Origin: Ascidia mentula
Taxonomy: Eukaryota; Chordata; Ascidiacea; Phlebobranchia; Ascidiidae
Direction: 5' to 3'
NCBI GenBank assembly: GCA_947561715.1
Contig: OX387203.1
Location: forward strand, 12,772,001-12,836,000
DNA: 64,000 nucleotides
Made by a program: the position numbers and the translations under genes. Positions 1-11,468 of this stretch are shown here, in pieces. Numbering within the stretch: position 1 is the first letter of the stretch; each line of letters begins with the position of its first letter. The notes under the pieces are model-generated. The model was not told where the DNA came from and searched no databases. It was given only the letters and a program-made list of their open reading frames with translations.

Positions 1-280
1 ATTAAAAAAGTGAAACAAGGTATAATATCAGCAATAAAGTTAATAAACCAACGTATTGTGACGTAATATTGGTAATAGAATCAAATTGTAACAGTTATTA
101 ATTTTTATTGTTTGCTTCAGTGTTGGCAAAAATTGCGGACAGTTTGCACTAGTGGATTAACGTCAGAAGTAGCAACTGTGCTTGCAAGGTTGACGGCTTG
201 TTGTTACATGTTTCAGCTAAGGTACCATAACTCGTAGTCAGATTATTTTTCCAAATTTTGCAGGATTAAAGAAGAACCTA
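1..280. other. No gene seen
   Basis: AT-rich sequence with no open frame or RNA motif that I recognise. It ends directly upstream of the first transposase-like frame. Confidence 0.5.
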
Positions 281-1362
281 ATGGATTTCTCATTATTTCC
301 AAACGATATTACTGACTTTGCTTGCGCGTATAGGGTTAAGCTGGAGTACAAGTTTTGCCCGCATTGCGGTTCTCCTGTTGATCCAGAAGAACTCGTCATA
401 AAGAGACATTTCTTCAGATTTAAGTACAGCACGATCACAGAGTTCTTGTCAAAATATCACAATATGTATATGAGCATTAGGACTTTGAGGCGACGATTAA
501 AAACTTATGGATTACAACGTCGGACTCCTTCAGTAAATGAGACTGCTATTATTTATGAAATACGCCCAAAACTTAACAGTATGTTGGGCTACAGAAGTAT
601 GTGGATATCGCGCAGCCAAACTGATGAACGAATTAGATCCAGAAGGTTGTGCTACACGACAGAGAAAATGTTTGCGGCGAAGGTTGTACCACAACCAGGG
701 ACCAAATCACTGTTGGCATATTGGTTACGACAATCTTAAACCATACGGTTTTGCAGTGCATGGTTGTATCGACGGTTGGAGTCGAAAAATAGTGTGGCTT
801 AATGTTTTGAGATCAAACAACAATCCCAGTGTGGTGGCACATCTTTATTTAAACACCGTCCTGTCGGTTAATGGCTACCCGCGAAAAGTCGATCAGACTG
901 TGGTACAGAAAACGTACATGTTGCAGCTGCACAATGCTATTTGAACAATTCGACTTCTGCCCACGTTCACGGAACATCTCCGTACAACCAACGAATTGAA
1001 GCGTGGTGGTTATGTTTGCGACGAAGCTGTACGACATGGTGGAAAAATCTTTTTATAGTTCTGATAAAAAAAAGAGTTGTTTACTCCGGGTCATCAGTTA
1101 CAAATGGAAGCATTGTGGTTTTGCTTCTAAGACATATAAGTGGAACACACATTACATCAGGAAATCGAGAATTGAAACTGTATCAGGTAGACCGGATGAG
1201 CTTTATTATCTGTCGGAATTACATTCAGGAGAAAATCAACTCAGAACCATAACAACAGGACAAGTTGAACATCGGCGACGGAGTCTCTTGGAAATAGTTA
1301 ATGACATTCAGCACAGCACTGAAGGCAATTTGTATCAGGAATATTTCGCTATCGTATCGTAA
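281..1362 (+). pseudogene. Decayed integrase-core (rve) transposase-like gene
   Basis: The reading resembles the widespread uncharacterised rve-domain proteins of fish and invertebrates, perhaps the IS3EU-type transposons. The N-terminal part (281 to about 600) has a CPHC motif and a helix-turn-helix-like stretch ending SIRTLRRRLKTYGLQRR, followed by the family's SMLGYRSMW. The catalytic core (about 625-900) carries LKPYGFAVHGCIDGWSRKI. The C-terminal part (about 1000-1362) has NQRIEAWW and SGRPDELYYL. The parts lie in different frames: frame 1 gives way at about 595, another frame covers 620-944, and the tail is in a third frame from about 1003, ending in a stop at 1360-1362. In the family the core normally reads W-H-x-D-G-Y-D. 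Here it reads WHIGYDN, so an acidic core residue is lost. No terminal repeats were found. It is a dead copy of a plain DNA transposon or a transposon-derived gene. Confidence 0.7.
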
Positions 1363-3718
1363 ATCACCAGCCTTTCGGGTCAGCTCAACAATTGTGCTGG
1401 AAGCAGGTCAAGGTAGCTTAGAAACACTGGTTCCTGCTTGAGGTCAGCAGGCCGTTGACACACTTTGTACAAGGATCTTGGAGTTGGCCCTTACAGCGAC
1501 ACCGCGGCCGGTACAAGTAGAAAGCAAGATTTTGGCAGCAATTACTATTGAATAATTTGCCCTGGTAACTGCCTGTTGATCCTAGACACTTTGGTTGCGC
1601 ATACTTAGTTGTAATTAGCTTTCTCACATCGGTAACCGTTTGATTTTGTTCAGACACCTTTTGTCGCATTTATTGCTTCTGGCACACTCGTTTGTGCTTC
1701 AGTTTTTTACGGTCACGTGTAAGCGTGTTTTTTCCTCATCTTCGCTATCACCTACCATAGGTTCGCTACCACACTGTAGTTCACAGTGTGAGCTTGAGGT
1801 GATAGCGCGAAGAAAAGACTCTCAGTTGCAAGGGTGGTTTTTGTGTGCATTTTATTGCTTTTATTATTACTACTACGTAATCTTTGCAGAAACTGACGAT
1901 GCTTGAATAAGATAAAATCTGCTAACTTTAATCAGAGGCTTGTTGCTTCATTATATATACGAACCGAAGTAATTTGGTGTCGCAGATAAATAAACAATGT
2001 CTAACCGAGGGCTAGCCCTCTACAGCTACTAAGCAGGTCGTAGAATTTAATGATTGCTTTTTTGCTATATCTGTTATCCTTTTTTATCTTTTTCGGCCGC
2101 ATGACATGACCAATAACTACACGACACACAGTGAGTACAGATTATAATATTTCTCTTGTAACTACTTTTGTATATTTCGGTGCCGACTAATCACCCACAT
2201 ACAAACCCATAATTTCCCCCTATTGGGTAATTTTTCACCGGTTAAGAACCACTATAAGCTTATTACCGTCATGTTTACATCAAGTGTACGAGGTATTTTT
2301 TATCATTCAACAGGTTTCCATACGTAAGAAGTATCCATTAAGAGGCCGCAGCCCTCACTCTTGCGGAGGAACATGCATCAACTGGTGTTACGTCCTCACA
2401 GCCGCGGAATAAATTAGCACAAAGTTTCAGACGGATCCTCGCTCGTAAAAGCTATCAAGTTCGTTTTGTACATAAGGATATCACGACATAAGGTCCTAAA
2501 AAATGTCATTGTTGTCATGGAGTGCTATAGAGTAAAACAAATTGCCATGAGAACCGAGTTTGCGTTTCGATTGGTTTTGCTTTGGCCAGCACGGCCGGGT
2601 GGACATCTTCACACCTTTCGTCACATGCAACCTGTCGCAGCCCATCAACTTTACATGGGCGCCTGACTCGATAACGGTTTTATCGGTGCCCATGCCATTT
2701 TACTTCTTTGTATATTGTTCTTACGCGTAGTTGCTTTTTTCCGCATAATAAACATGATTAACATGGAAACCATTTTCATGGTTACAGGTTCACCAATGAG
2801 ACGATCGTTCGGGTGGGCGATTACAACAACCGTGACGGACTCCAAATCAGCCAATCAGAGGGCGTAGAGGATTCACGTGACCTAGATATTGAAGAGGTTT
2901 ACAGACTTCCGGCAAGGCAAGGGTTTAGCATTGCCTTCGTTTTTACACAACGTAAACGCAATAAAATGTTTCGAACTACAGACCGGTTTCATGCAAGTTA
3001 TATTTTCACGAACCAGCCCGTAAGGATGTAATTACAACTCGAGAGAGCTATGCAATTTTCAAGTTTGCAACCTGTTTTCGTAGCTACGTACTTAAAACGT
3101 GTGACATCCTCAATATATGGTCAATTATTTGTTATTTCTGTGCGGACCGGCTACAAATACCACATGTACCGGTAAATGTTTTGAAAAAATTCTACTGCAG
3201 CTGTCATAATCAACTGCGTCACAGAAACAATTCCGCTGTAAACGTCATTTCCGTGTTTTGTACGGGCGCATACAGGTTGGTATACCATCACAGGTAATAG
3301 GAAATACCACATCCGTTGACGAAGCCGTACACGCTGACAACGGTAAAGTATTTTTCGCGGGTTTTGTATTTGTCTGGATCAATACTGTTGATTAGTAGTT
3401 CAGTACAGTCATATAATATGAAATCCGTATCTATCCAGTCCGTTGTGGTTTATTCGCTGTCATAGGTCGAATATGTTCAATTTGTTTCCAAATAAAGCAG
3501 GTTACTGTAGATCACACTGATTATCTGCATGTAATATTTATACTGTACTTGCAATACCAAGCTACACCCGCTCATTCAAGAATGGCCGAACAACAAACAG
3601 AAGGAGAAAACTCACAAAACATTGTTGCCGAGATTTTATTCTTGATTGTAAAGGTTTTTATTGATTAGTCACTTTATAGTGATCTCCTGTATAACATCTT
3701 GTTATTATTACTATCATT
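1363..3718. other. No gene seen
   Basis: Only short, unconserved open frames on both strands. I recognise no protein family, RNA motif or terminal repeat in this stretch. Confidence 0.5.
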
Positions 3719-3970
3719 ATGACGCGTAGTGGTATCTTTGTGACATTGACAAATTCTCTCAGTAATTTATTACTTTGCTTTCAACAACCAAAAATGGTTT
3801 TATTCCAGAATCTACACCTACATACTGGTGACGTACATCACCATGAACATCTGCATAAGACTGTGGAAGAACATCATCACCACCACGCCCATTATCATGA
3901 ATCAACCATAACAGAATCAAAAGATAAACGAGGTATGGGAGTTATGGAAGGTTGGAATGCAAATGCTTGA
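3719..3970 (+). CDS. Short histidine-rich open frame, unassigned
   Basis: An 83-codon frame whose middle is strongly histidine-rich (VHHHEHLHKTVEEHHHHHAH, residues about 39-58). Such runs occur in metal-binding loops of zinc transporters and in secreted metal-binding peptides, but no membrane segment or signal peptide follows and I do not recognise a family. The histidine codons alternate cat/cac, so it is not a plain trinucleotide microsatellite. It could be a lone exon or a chance frame. A second ATG at 3794 would drop the hydrophobic start. Confidence 0.2.
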   Translation: MTRSGIFVTLTNSLSNLLLCFQQPKMVLFQNLHLHTGDVHHHEHLHKTVEEHHHHHAHYHESTITESKDKRGMGVMEGWNANA

Positions 3971-5350
3971 ATTCTTCGAAACCCAACTAAGTTAGCAGTA
4001 GTAGTCAAATATTTGAAGATATCAAAATTATTAGCTTTAAATGCGACTCATTCACTAATATCTGTGCCTTTTCCCAGCGACAACATAGAATCCAATTAAA
4101 CAAAATATGTGACTTACACATTTCACATTTAACAGACGTCAATTACGCAAGGAAAAAATATCAACTAACGTTTCGGTGACAAGGAGACTTAACAAAGTTT
4201 AAAAACCCTTTTACAGAAAGTGAACATAAGGGGATTAGTATTACGTAACCACTAAGGGCTAGGCATGGCTTAAAAGAGTAGAAACAAAAGTAATATGCAC
4301 ATTACCGGGTAATTTTCGATAACGTTCCGACGTTTGTAGCCAAGATTTCTTGAAATATCCTTGATGTTTGCAATGGCAGGTAAAAATTCAGTTCATTGCC
4401 TTTAATAATCCATGACCGTTGAATAGCGAAATTGAATAGTCCAACAGCATTCCATAGGTTTGACTGTAAAGTTCTTGAAATGAAATCCACCTTCCCTCGC
4501 ACAACAGACTTTGTCGTGTTTCATTCTTGCCTGTTGGCATCGGTTCCAACACAGCGTGATGGTCCGCCGGAATTGACAGTGCGCTTTCCCGCAGAGACAC
4601 GCCAACGTCCGCCGGCAGCCCGGGCCAAAATAACGAGACGGAAGTTGGGCAGGGGGAAACGAACAATCACGGATAATATCCAACGTTGTATAAGGGGAAC
4701 GATGAAATCCGTGCGTACGCGAATGGAATCTCCTCTAAGCTCGATTAAAGCGCAGGGCTGGAGTTGACGAATCCACAGGAAAGCACTTGTGAATGGAAAG
4801 AACCGACGATGAATCCAAGAGAAATGCATAAACGTTACAGTTTCGACGGAGATATGAAACCATTCTACACATGCGCTTATATGTTGCCACTGCAAACATT
4901 TTCACAATGTGGCATCAAGCCACGAATTGTTTCAATAGTTTGCTCACAACATATTACCTACGTAACCTTTTGAGGACAATTGTTGAAATATTTTGGTAAC
5001 TGACAAGCGAAACTGAGCAAATATACTGGAAGTAGGAGTGTTTGTGAAAACGTTTGAATCAATTATTGTAGTATTCTGACGTGTGTACGCACTAATTGCT
5101 TTGTCGACTTCATTGCAATGCCCTTAGAGGTCACAAGCGTTCCTTTATACGTTAGTAATAGAAACAATACTCAACATACAAACAAAATACAACATCTTCC
5201 CAAACGAAAATTAAAGGCAATTAATATACGCACAAAACTAACATTACATTGATTCATTAAGTTATTTGGGTAGAACAACATATCTGTTTTGACTTGTGTG
5301 GAAGAATGACATTGGTTGACGATTCACTTTCCGGTGCTACTGCAGCATGA
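3971..5350. other. No gene seen
   Basis: Overlapping open frames on both strands at 4388-4895 are mutual shadows without family resemblance. The stretch is locally richer in GC than its surroundings. No RNA or transposon signature was seen. Confidence 0.4.
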
Positions 5351-7131
5351 GGCGACAAAGTGACAATATTTTGAACAGTGTCGTTGCTACTAATTACAAC
5401 CACAATCCCATGGTGCACTTCGGTAAACAAGCAGGGCCAAATGAAATCTTCGCCAGCTAGGCCATTTGATCGCGCAAAATGTGGGCTTGAGGTTTTGTGT
5501 AAAATTTTTCACGCGTTGCAGAATTCCTTAAATTCAGCACTACTGAACTGTGGGCCATTGTCTGTAATCAAATTAAATAGAATTCCATGTCGTGAGAAGG
5601 CTAGTTTCATACAAGTTATAACAGCAGCTGATGACGTACTTGCAAGCTTGAATACTTCAAAAAGTAATCAACAACGACCAAATAACTCCTTCCCATTCCA
5701 GAAGAACAAATCTGCTGCCACATTTTGAAAAGGGTATTCGGGTTTTTCGTGAGGTTAGAGGGGTTCACTTGGAAACTTTGGTCGAAACGTCATACAAGTA
5801 CGACATTTCAGGACAAGATTGTTAACTTCTTCCTTGATACCTGGCCAGAACATCAGTGCACGTGCACGATTTTTGCTTTTTTCCATTCCCTAATGGCCGA
5901 CGTCGATCTTTGCTAGCAAGTTGGCGCACAAACTCTGTCGAACAACAAACTTTAAACCTGTAAAAACAACTCCCCTGTTCCTGGATAGTTCCAGAATGAT
6001 TGTACTTGCCGTGGGCACAAACTTCGTTTCTCCGGCCATCCACGGGTAATAACAAATCATTTCGAGATTTAGAAAATAGACATGTTAAGGGCTTGTGGTC
6101 AGTTTTCACAAAACACCTTTACCGTAAATACATTGATGAAACGTGGTGCAAGCAAATGAAATTGCTAGTAGGTTTTTAATTTGGGCATATCTTAAGTGAA
6201 CGAGCTGCAAAAGCAACAGGTGCACACTGGCCCAGAAAAGGCTGCAATAAATCTGCTCCCAACCCTTCCAAAGATGCGTCTGCTGATACCTTAATGAGCG
6301 CCGTAAGGTTGTAGAACCTAAGAGGTTGACTTGCCACTACATGTTTTAAATTCAGCCATGCTGCCTCATGCAAATTAGTCCATTTCCACTTACTCGAGTT
6401 TCTTAAACAAGGTGATCTTGCAGCAAGAGTGGGTTAACAGATGTCGGCCTTCTCATTTCTACAATCGCAGCAATCTTGCGGGGATCCGGCTTTTGTACAG
6501 AAAGCCCACTTAATTGTTAGGTTTAAACGCCGAACAAACACTTTTCTTTATTTACTTTAAGGTTGGCCAGTTGTATAACTTGAAGGACTTTCTCCGAACG
6601 GTCGTCACGCTATCGTCCATAAATGTGTCCACACCTTCTATATGTTCATGCAACAAATGAATGGCTTTGTGAAAAACTTCTGGGGTCGAAGATATGCCAA
6701 AAGGTAAACGAACAAAGCGGTACCTCCCAACTTTTTTCAGTAGTTTCATTTGCCAAAATCCTGACAACGCGTCCAACAAAAAATATTGAGCATCAGCAAA
6801 CTGACACATCAATTCGTGACTTTTTAAATTACACAGAGTGCTTCTATTCGCTGAAACTCAGTTTTCTCTTAATGCCAGCGGCACTCGTGCACCACAGACA
6901 TCACCTCTGGGTCCACTCTTATTGTATGTTCACCTGGAATGCAACCAAGTCCGACAAAACCTTCTTTGAACAACTAACGTACAACTTGATTCAACCGATT
7001 TGTTGGTTAAGAACTTCTGACGCGCGAAGGCCAATCATCAAAGAGACATTTGTGTTGTGCACGACAATGTTCGCGGATCAGATGCATGTTCCAGCAGCCG
7101 GAATACGATTACGCGAATAGTCAAGAAGCAC

Positions 7132-7142
7132 AATTTCACAAT
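7132..7142. repeat. Target-site duplication, left copy (Penelope-like element 1)
   Basis: The 11-mer AATTTCACAAT lies immediately before the element and recurs at 9576-9586 immediately after it, in direct orientation. Confidence 0.8.
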
Positions 7143-7144
7143 AA

Positions 7145-7295
7145 TTAAAAATGTGCTGATCTTCTGGTATAAACGTACTGTATTTTACGACGTTTCGTCT
7201 GCCATGCGGCGAGACTTCATCAGGTATAACGCAACAATTGAATCACACTGAAACACGCAGGGGCACAAACGAAAAAAGGGGAACGTTGACACCGC
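7145..7295 (-). repeat. Inverted terminal repeat of Penelope-like element 1, left
   Basis: Reverse complement of about 9404-9552. It carries a hammerhead-like core on the minus strand (CTGATGA, hairpin, GAAACGTCG) at about 7180-7225. Confidence 0.85.
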
Positions 7296-7488
7296 TTGTC
7301 AACTCACGTGCTAGAGGCAGAGGCACCAAACATTGCAGAAGACACAACAATTACAACAAATTGTTGTAAACTGCCGGAAAGAAAACACATTGTTCTTTGT
7401 TATTGACGCAACCACTATTTTTGTGGATGTGCAACGACTCAAGAAATAAGACAATGTTGTCGGCGCTAAACACCCACGTGAAGGTGTA

Positions 7489-7923
7489 GTGCGAATCACG
7501 GAGGCAGGAAAAAGAAAATGTGATGAAAAGTTGGGTGGATGGCGAGATAGACGAAAAGGTTTGGTGGTAAAGGACACTCACCAAAAGTGGGTTACGAACA
7601 TGTCGGACAACGAACTTACGAAAGAACAGAGTGATGTTTTGGCTCTAGGGCTAAACTTCGCGGTTTCGTCTAAATTTATTCCATGGAAACACATTTTGGC
7701 TTCTATTGAGAAGGGCATCATTGGCCAACCTGCGCACATCAAGTCACTTCTGCAGAGCAAAGTGGTGGGTTGCATTTGTAGTCACACGACTGTTGTCCCG
7801 AACTTGCCTACGCCATACTTGTCGGCAATACACGAGCTTAAAAACAATCCAAGCATCGTTATATTGCCAGCGGATAAAGGCAATCGTACGGTTGTTATGA
7901 ACCGAGTGCATTATAAACGATAA
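7489..7923 (+). CDS. Penelope-like polyprotein, N-terminal segment
   Basis: Open frame whose later part (from about 7600) matches the conserved region upstream of the Penelope reverse transcriptase: LTKEQSDVLALGLNFAV, then IVILPADKGNRTVVM. The first 35 or so residues are probably not native, because they lie over the inverted terminal repeat. Further reverse-transcriptase sequence lies in short frames at 7961-8197 (GLPKVHKPG) before the large frame at 8205, so the polyprotein is interrupted between these pieces. Confidence 0.75.
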   Translation: MRITEAGKRKCDEKLGGWRDRRKGLVVKDTHQKWVTNMSDNELTKEQSDVLALGLNFAVSSKFIPWKHILASIEKGIIGQPAHIKSLLQSKVVGCICSHTTVVPNLPTPYLSAIHELKNNPSIVILPADKGNRTVVMNRVHYKR

Positions 7924-8204
7924 GCTACGGGGTCTAAGTGATACAAGAACTTACAAAAAGTTGAAGAGAAGCCCAACCCTGTCTTTAGAACGGAAAGTAA
8001 ACCGATTTGTCGGGTACTTGCACAGGGAGCGTGAGGCTTTGACAGTGAGCGAATTTAGGCAGTTACACTGCACAGATGGCAGAACGCCCCATTTGTATGG
8101 TCTTCCTAAAGTGCACAAGCCAGGCGTACCCTTAGACCAATTGTGTCGTTTACCGGTTCCCCGAGCTACATGCTTGCAAAGTTTCTTGCGAAAATAATCG
8201 CTCC

Positions 8205-9371
8205 TTGGTGGGTAATAGTCCGCACCATGTGAAGAATTCACGCGAGTTTGCAGCCGAGGTACGGAATATACGAGTGGCGCAACTTGAAAGCATGGCATCC
8301 TTTGATGTGGTGTCATTGTTCACCAATGTACGGGGATCCTCAGCAATCAACAGGGATCGAACGCTTTTGTCCCGGGAAGACATTGCAGAGGGACTTAAAT
8401 TGTGTTTAAACGCGACCTATTTCTCGTTTCTGGGTAAGCAGGTGTTCGGGACGGCGATGGGTTTCCCCATATCCGTTGTAGTGGCTAATATTGTTATGGA
8501 AACTATCGAGGAGAGAGCCCTTACCACTTTTGCGCATCCTCCGCGTTACTGGAGACGATATGTGGATGATACGTTTACCATTCTTGATACAGCAAAAGTG
8601 CAAGACTTCCTCACGTACATTAACAGCATCGAGGATTCCATCAAGTTTACGTTGGAAGAGGAGAGTGGTGGCAAATTACCGTTCTTGGATGTAGAAGTTT
8701 ACCGGGACAAGGATGGAGTTCGAAAACCAACACACACGAATCGCTACCTTTTATTTCTTTCGGCACACCCGATAAAACATAAAAGGGCGGTTGTAAGATC
8801 GCTTATGGATAGAGCCAAGACCCACATTTCAAGGCTAGAAGACCAAGCAAAAGAGATTAGTGTCGTAAAAAATGCGCTGCGAACAAACCAATATCCCGCC
8901 TGGATGTTAAGCGCGAGAACGGCATTAGCCCAGAAGCATGAAACGCCTACTAGCGGAACAGTTGTAATTCCCTACGTCCCTGGCCTTACCGAGACATTGC
9001 GAAGATTGATGTCGGATTACGGCATAAAAGTTTACACGAAGCCTTATACAACGCCTGGCAATCTAATTTCACGACCCATTGCTACGGAGGCTTTCGAGCT
9101 AGAGGGGGTGGTCTATTCGATACCATGCAAGTATTGCAGTGGTGTATACATCGGCGAAACCGGGAGGGCCTTCAAGACGCGACTGAAAGAGCATCGCCGT
9201 AATGTCGCATCGAAAGATGCCAGCAAGACTGTGTTGGCCAATCATGCGGTGACATTGCGACATAAAATTGACTTCGATAGAGCCCAAGTCCTGGAAATGG
9301 AGCTGGACCACGCCAAGCGGCTATTTCTTGAGACGTTGCACATCCACAAAAATATTGGTTGCGTCAAATAA
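8205..9371 (+). CDS. Penelope-like reverse transcriptase core plus GIY-YIG endonuclease
   Basis: 388-codon frame. The reverse transcriptase shows FDVVSLFTNV (about residues 33-42), the GTAMGFPIS box (about 82-90), the catalytic YVDD (about 118-121) and KLPFLDVEV (about 155-163). A linker with VVIPYVPGLTETLRRL precedes the endonuclease. The GIY-YIG domain reads VVYSIPCKYCSGVYIGETGR, then RLKEHRRNV, and a late conserved glutamate region. In this family the enzyme nicks the target and primes reverse transcription of the element's RNA. The first ATG is not the native start, since reverse-transcriptase sequence precedes it in other frames. The stop at 9369-9371 lies just before the 3' inverted repeat. 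Confidence 0.9.
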   Translation: MVGNSPHHVKNSREFAAEVRNIRVAQLESMASFDVVSLFTNVRGSSAINRDRTLLSREDIAEGLKLCLNATYFSFLGKQVFGTAMGFPISVVVANIVMETIEERALTTFAHPPRYWRRYVDDTFTILDTAKVQDFLTYINSIEDSIKFTLEEESGGKLPFLDVEVYRDKDGVRKPTHTNRYLLFLSAHPIKHKRAVVRSLMDRAKTHISRLEDQAKEISVVKNALRTNQYPAWMLSARTALAQKHETPTSGTVVIPYVPGLTETLRRLMSDYGIKVYTKPYTTPGNLISRPIATEAFELEGVVYSIPCKYCSGVYIGETGRAFKTRLKEHRRNVASKDASKTVLANHAVTLRHKIDFDRAQVLEMELDHAKRLFLETLHIHKNIGCVK

Positions 9372-9403
9372 CAAAGAACAATGTGTTTTCTTTCCGGCAG
9401 CGG

Positions 9404-9552
9404 TGTCAACGTTCCCCTTTTTTCTTTTGTGCCCCTGCGTGTTTCAGTGTGATTCAATTGTTGCGTTATACCTGATGAAGTCTCGCCGCATGGCAGACGA
9501 AACGTCGTAAAATACAGTACGTTTATGCCAGAAGATCAGCACATTTTTAATT
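9404..9552 (+). repeat. Inverted terminal repeat of Penelope-like element 1, right
   Basis: Reverse complement of about 7145-7295. It ends in the GCCAGAAGATCAG motif that recurs, slightly varied, at the 3' ends of the other Penelope-like copies in this window. Confidence 0.85.
9462..9530 (+). ncRNA. Hammerhead-like ribozyme motif in the Penelope-like terminal repeat
   Basis: CTGATGA at 9471-9477, then a stem II candidate GTCT/AGAC around an 11-nt loop, then GAAA. Stem III can be drawn as ACGT pairing with a second ACGT about 12 nt on. Penelope-like elements are known to carry hammerheads in their pLTRs. I could not find a convincing stem I, so activity is uncertain. Confidence 0.5.
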
Positions 9553-9575
9553 GCAGTATGCCTGGCAGCAACATG

Positions 9576-9586
9576 AATTTCACAAT
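9576..9586. repeat. Target-site duplication, right copy (Penelope-like element 1)
   Basis: Direct repeat of 7132-7142. Gypsy sequence resumes beyond it. Confidence 0.8.
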
Positions 9587-10526
9587 TAACTATTTGCGCC
9601 TTTTGTTGAAGTTTTTAAGAGCGTGGCGTGCTATAATAATTACTTCGACCCAGTATCAACTTTGAAGTGCATTAATGACCCATTTATCTCAAGTGAAACA
9701 TGCCAATCATTACACGAATTTGTACTCACTGAACTAAGATGAAATTCTTTATCTCCACCCTTTAAAACTTCCGCAACGCCTCGGTAACTCTGATTACGTC
9801 CAGGGGAACGTCACAACGTCTCGAGAAGTGATTCTTGGCACCGCAATTGAAGCAAACTTTGCCATAAGCCGGACATCGAAACCTTTGATGACGCCAGCCG
9901 CACAATTTGCAATTCGGGTGCTTGTGCATAACTCAATTGGCACTCGATTGAATTCAATTCATGAACATTTCCGATGGCTCACAGTTGATACATCCTGCTT
10001 GTTTCTGAATAACCTCTTTTGAACGACAAACGTTAATGGCCTTCAGTAATGTAAGTTCCTACTCCCGCTTGAGAGCTTCACGGTCTTGATTATTGGCAAT
10101 ACCAAACGCTATTCGGTCCCTTATGAGTAACTCTGTAAGATCTCCAAACTTGCTACTTTTAACTCCGTGGTAAACTGATTAATATTTTGTTCTGGCTTTT
10201 GTCGACAAGAATTAAATTTATACCTCTCATAAGTAAAATTCTTCTTTAGGCAACAATACGCTTCAAACTTCTCTATAATTGTAGCAAAATTAAGTTCATT
10301 GCCAGCTGCTAATTTGAACGAGTTGTACAAAGTAATACCTTCTGATCAAAGAGTACAAAGCAATAAAGACGATTTCTCCTTGGAAGTTTTCCTCTCGCAC
10401 CCAATTGCAAGTAAAACTCAAACTGCAGCCTGAAACTTTTCCAACTTTCAGCCACGTTTCCCGTCTATTGCATCTGAACCAGGCGGCTTCAAAACGTGAT
10501 CCATCTTGAGTTCACTTCCGACACCA

Positions 10527-11453
10527 TGTAGTATTCTCAAATGAAGCTACGGTGCCAGTAACTTACCAAGACATTTTCACGCTGATCACATGGGCTTAGA
10601 AAGTAAGGAATTTTCTTTACGCTTGTTTGGCCAACATCTAAAACAAACACTCTGCCTTGTTTCCCATGTTTTGCTGAGTGATTATGATTTCGATTGATTT
10701 ACTTCCAGCTGATATGTTCGCGCCAACATTTTCTGCACACATTTTTCACACAAGGTTTCGCCAGGCCGGATAGTTTAGAATTGTGAAAAAACCTTGTCGA
10801 AAAACAGATCTTGTCTCTTAGCAGATTTTTTTTATCCTCCATAACGTAGACTGCATTGTAGATTAAAAAAAACAACTAATCAGAGAGTTACAACTCGAAA
10901 TTTAGCAGTTACAACTAAATATACTATGTGATGTTTATTGATGTCATCTGAAAATAAGATTTAAATCAACTTAACTTTGGAAACAAGCATCTCAAATGAA
11001 AATATGATGATACATACGGATGGCTAAAAAACTAAACTGCAGACAAAATTTTTTCCGTTTTTGTACTTGGGATTTTATCATTTTTCTGTGGCATTAGACG
11101 TTGCCATCACAATGTAATTTTACTGATAAACGCAAATCCTCAATTTGCGTTGTGGTTATGCAGCATGTCACTGCCGCATTTTTGTGTTTTAAACTGTGTT
11201 TAACAGTATATTCACTCTCTTGGCGGCGAAAACTAGTCAGTACCATCATCAAGGATATATTCATCGACTTGAGAGCACAGATACATGCGTACATGCAAAT
11301 GCGTTTTCTACAAAAAAGAGTTACTAACTAAAACACACTGAAGTAATGAGACGCCATTGCAAACACTCACCGAATACTTGTGACTTTACAGAAACTTCAC
11401 CGCGTGTTATAAATTGTTCAGTTCATATTACTCTCAATTCCTTAAATTCAAAT
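10527..11453. other. Presumed Gypsy LTR remnant, then nothing recognised
   Basis: The first few hundred bases abut the primer-binding-site candidate and may be LTR sequence of the 5.3-10.5 kb fossil. No second LTR was found to confirm this. No gene is seen further on. Confidence 0.35.
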
Positions 11454-11468
11454 AGATAACGAGGATTG
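11454..11468. repeat. Target-site duplication, left copy (Penelope-like element 2)
   Basis: AGATAACGAGGATTG, repeated exactly at 12315-12329. Confidence 0.9.

Larger units (their letters stand above)
7143..9575 (+). mobile_element. Penelope-like element 1 (GIY-YIG type), nearly full length
   Basis: Retroelement of 2433 bp inside the Gypsy fossil. The coding part (about 7600-9371) has the Penelope N-terminal region (LPADKGNRTVV), the reverse transcriptase and a C-terminal GIY-YIG endonuclease. Both ends carry inverted copies of the same terminal sequence: about 7145-7295 matches the complement of about 9404-9552, and 7375-7450 matches the complement of about 9330-9402, the end of the ORF plus 3' UTR. 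About 70 bp near 7305-7375 have no partner. Such pLTR-like inverted ends are typical of Penelope-like elements. The 11-bp flanking duplication marks the insertion. The coding region has only a few breaks, so this is the youngest-looking element of its family in the window. Confidence 0.9.
5350..10526 (-). mobile_element. Ty3/Gypsy LTR retrotransposon fossil, split by a Penelope-like insertion
   Basis: Fossil read on the minus strand. Parts from its 5' side: a likely primer-binding site at 10511-10526 with LTR sequence beyond it at about 10527, gag-like sequence (10120-10500), a pair of CCHC-type zinc knuckles (about 9820-9918), reverse transcriptase (6552-6812, with a YMDD-like FMDD box), RNase H (about 6060-6373, DASLEGLGA and KTDHKPLTC) and integrase core (about 5400-5760). 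The element is broken many times and clearly old. No matching 3' LTR was recognised near 5.3 kb. The Penelope-like element at 7143-9575 sits inside it and is younger. Confidence 0.8.

Noticed and set aside
4388-4895. Overlapping open frames of 92-124 codons on both strands
   Set aside because: They are mutual shadows in a GC-richer patch. None has a recognisable domain or splice context.
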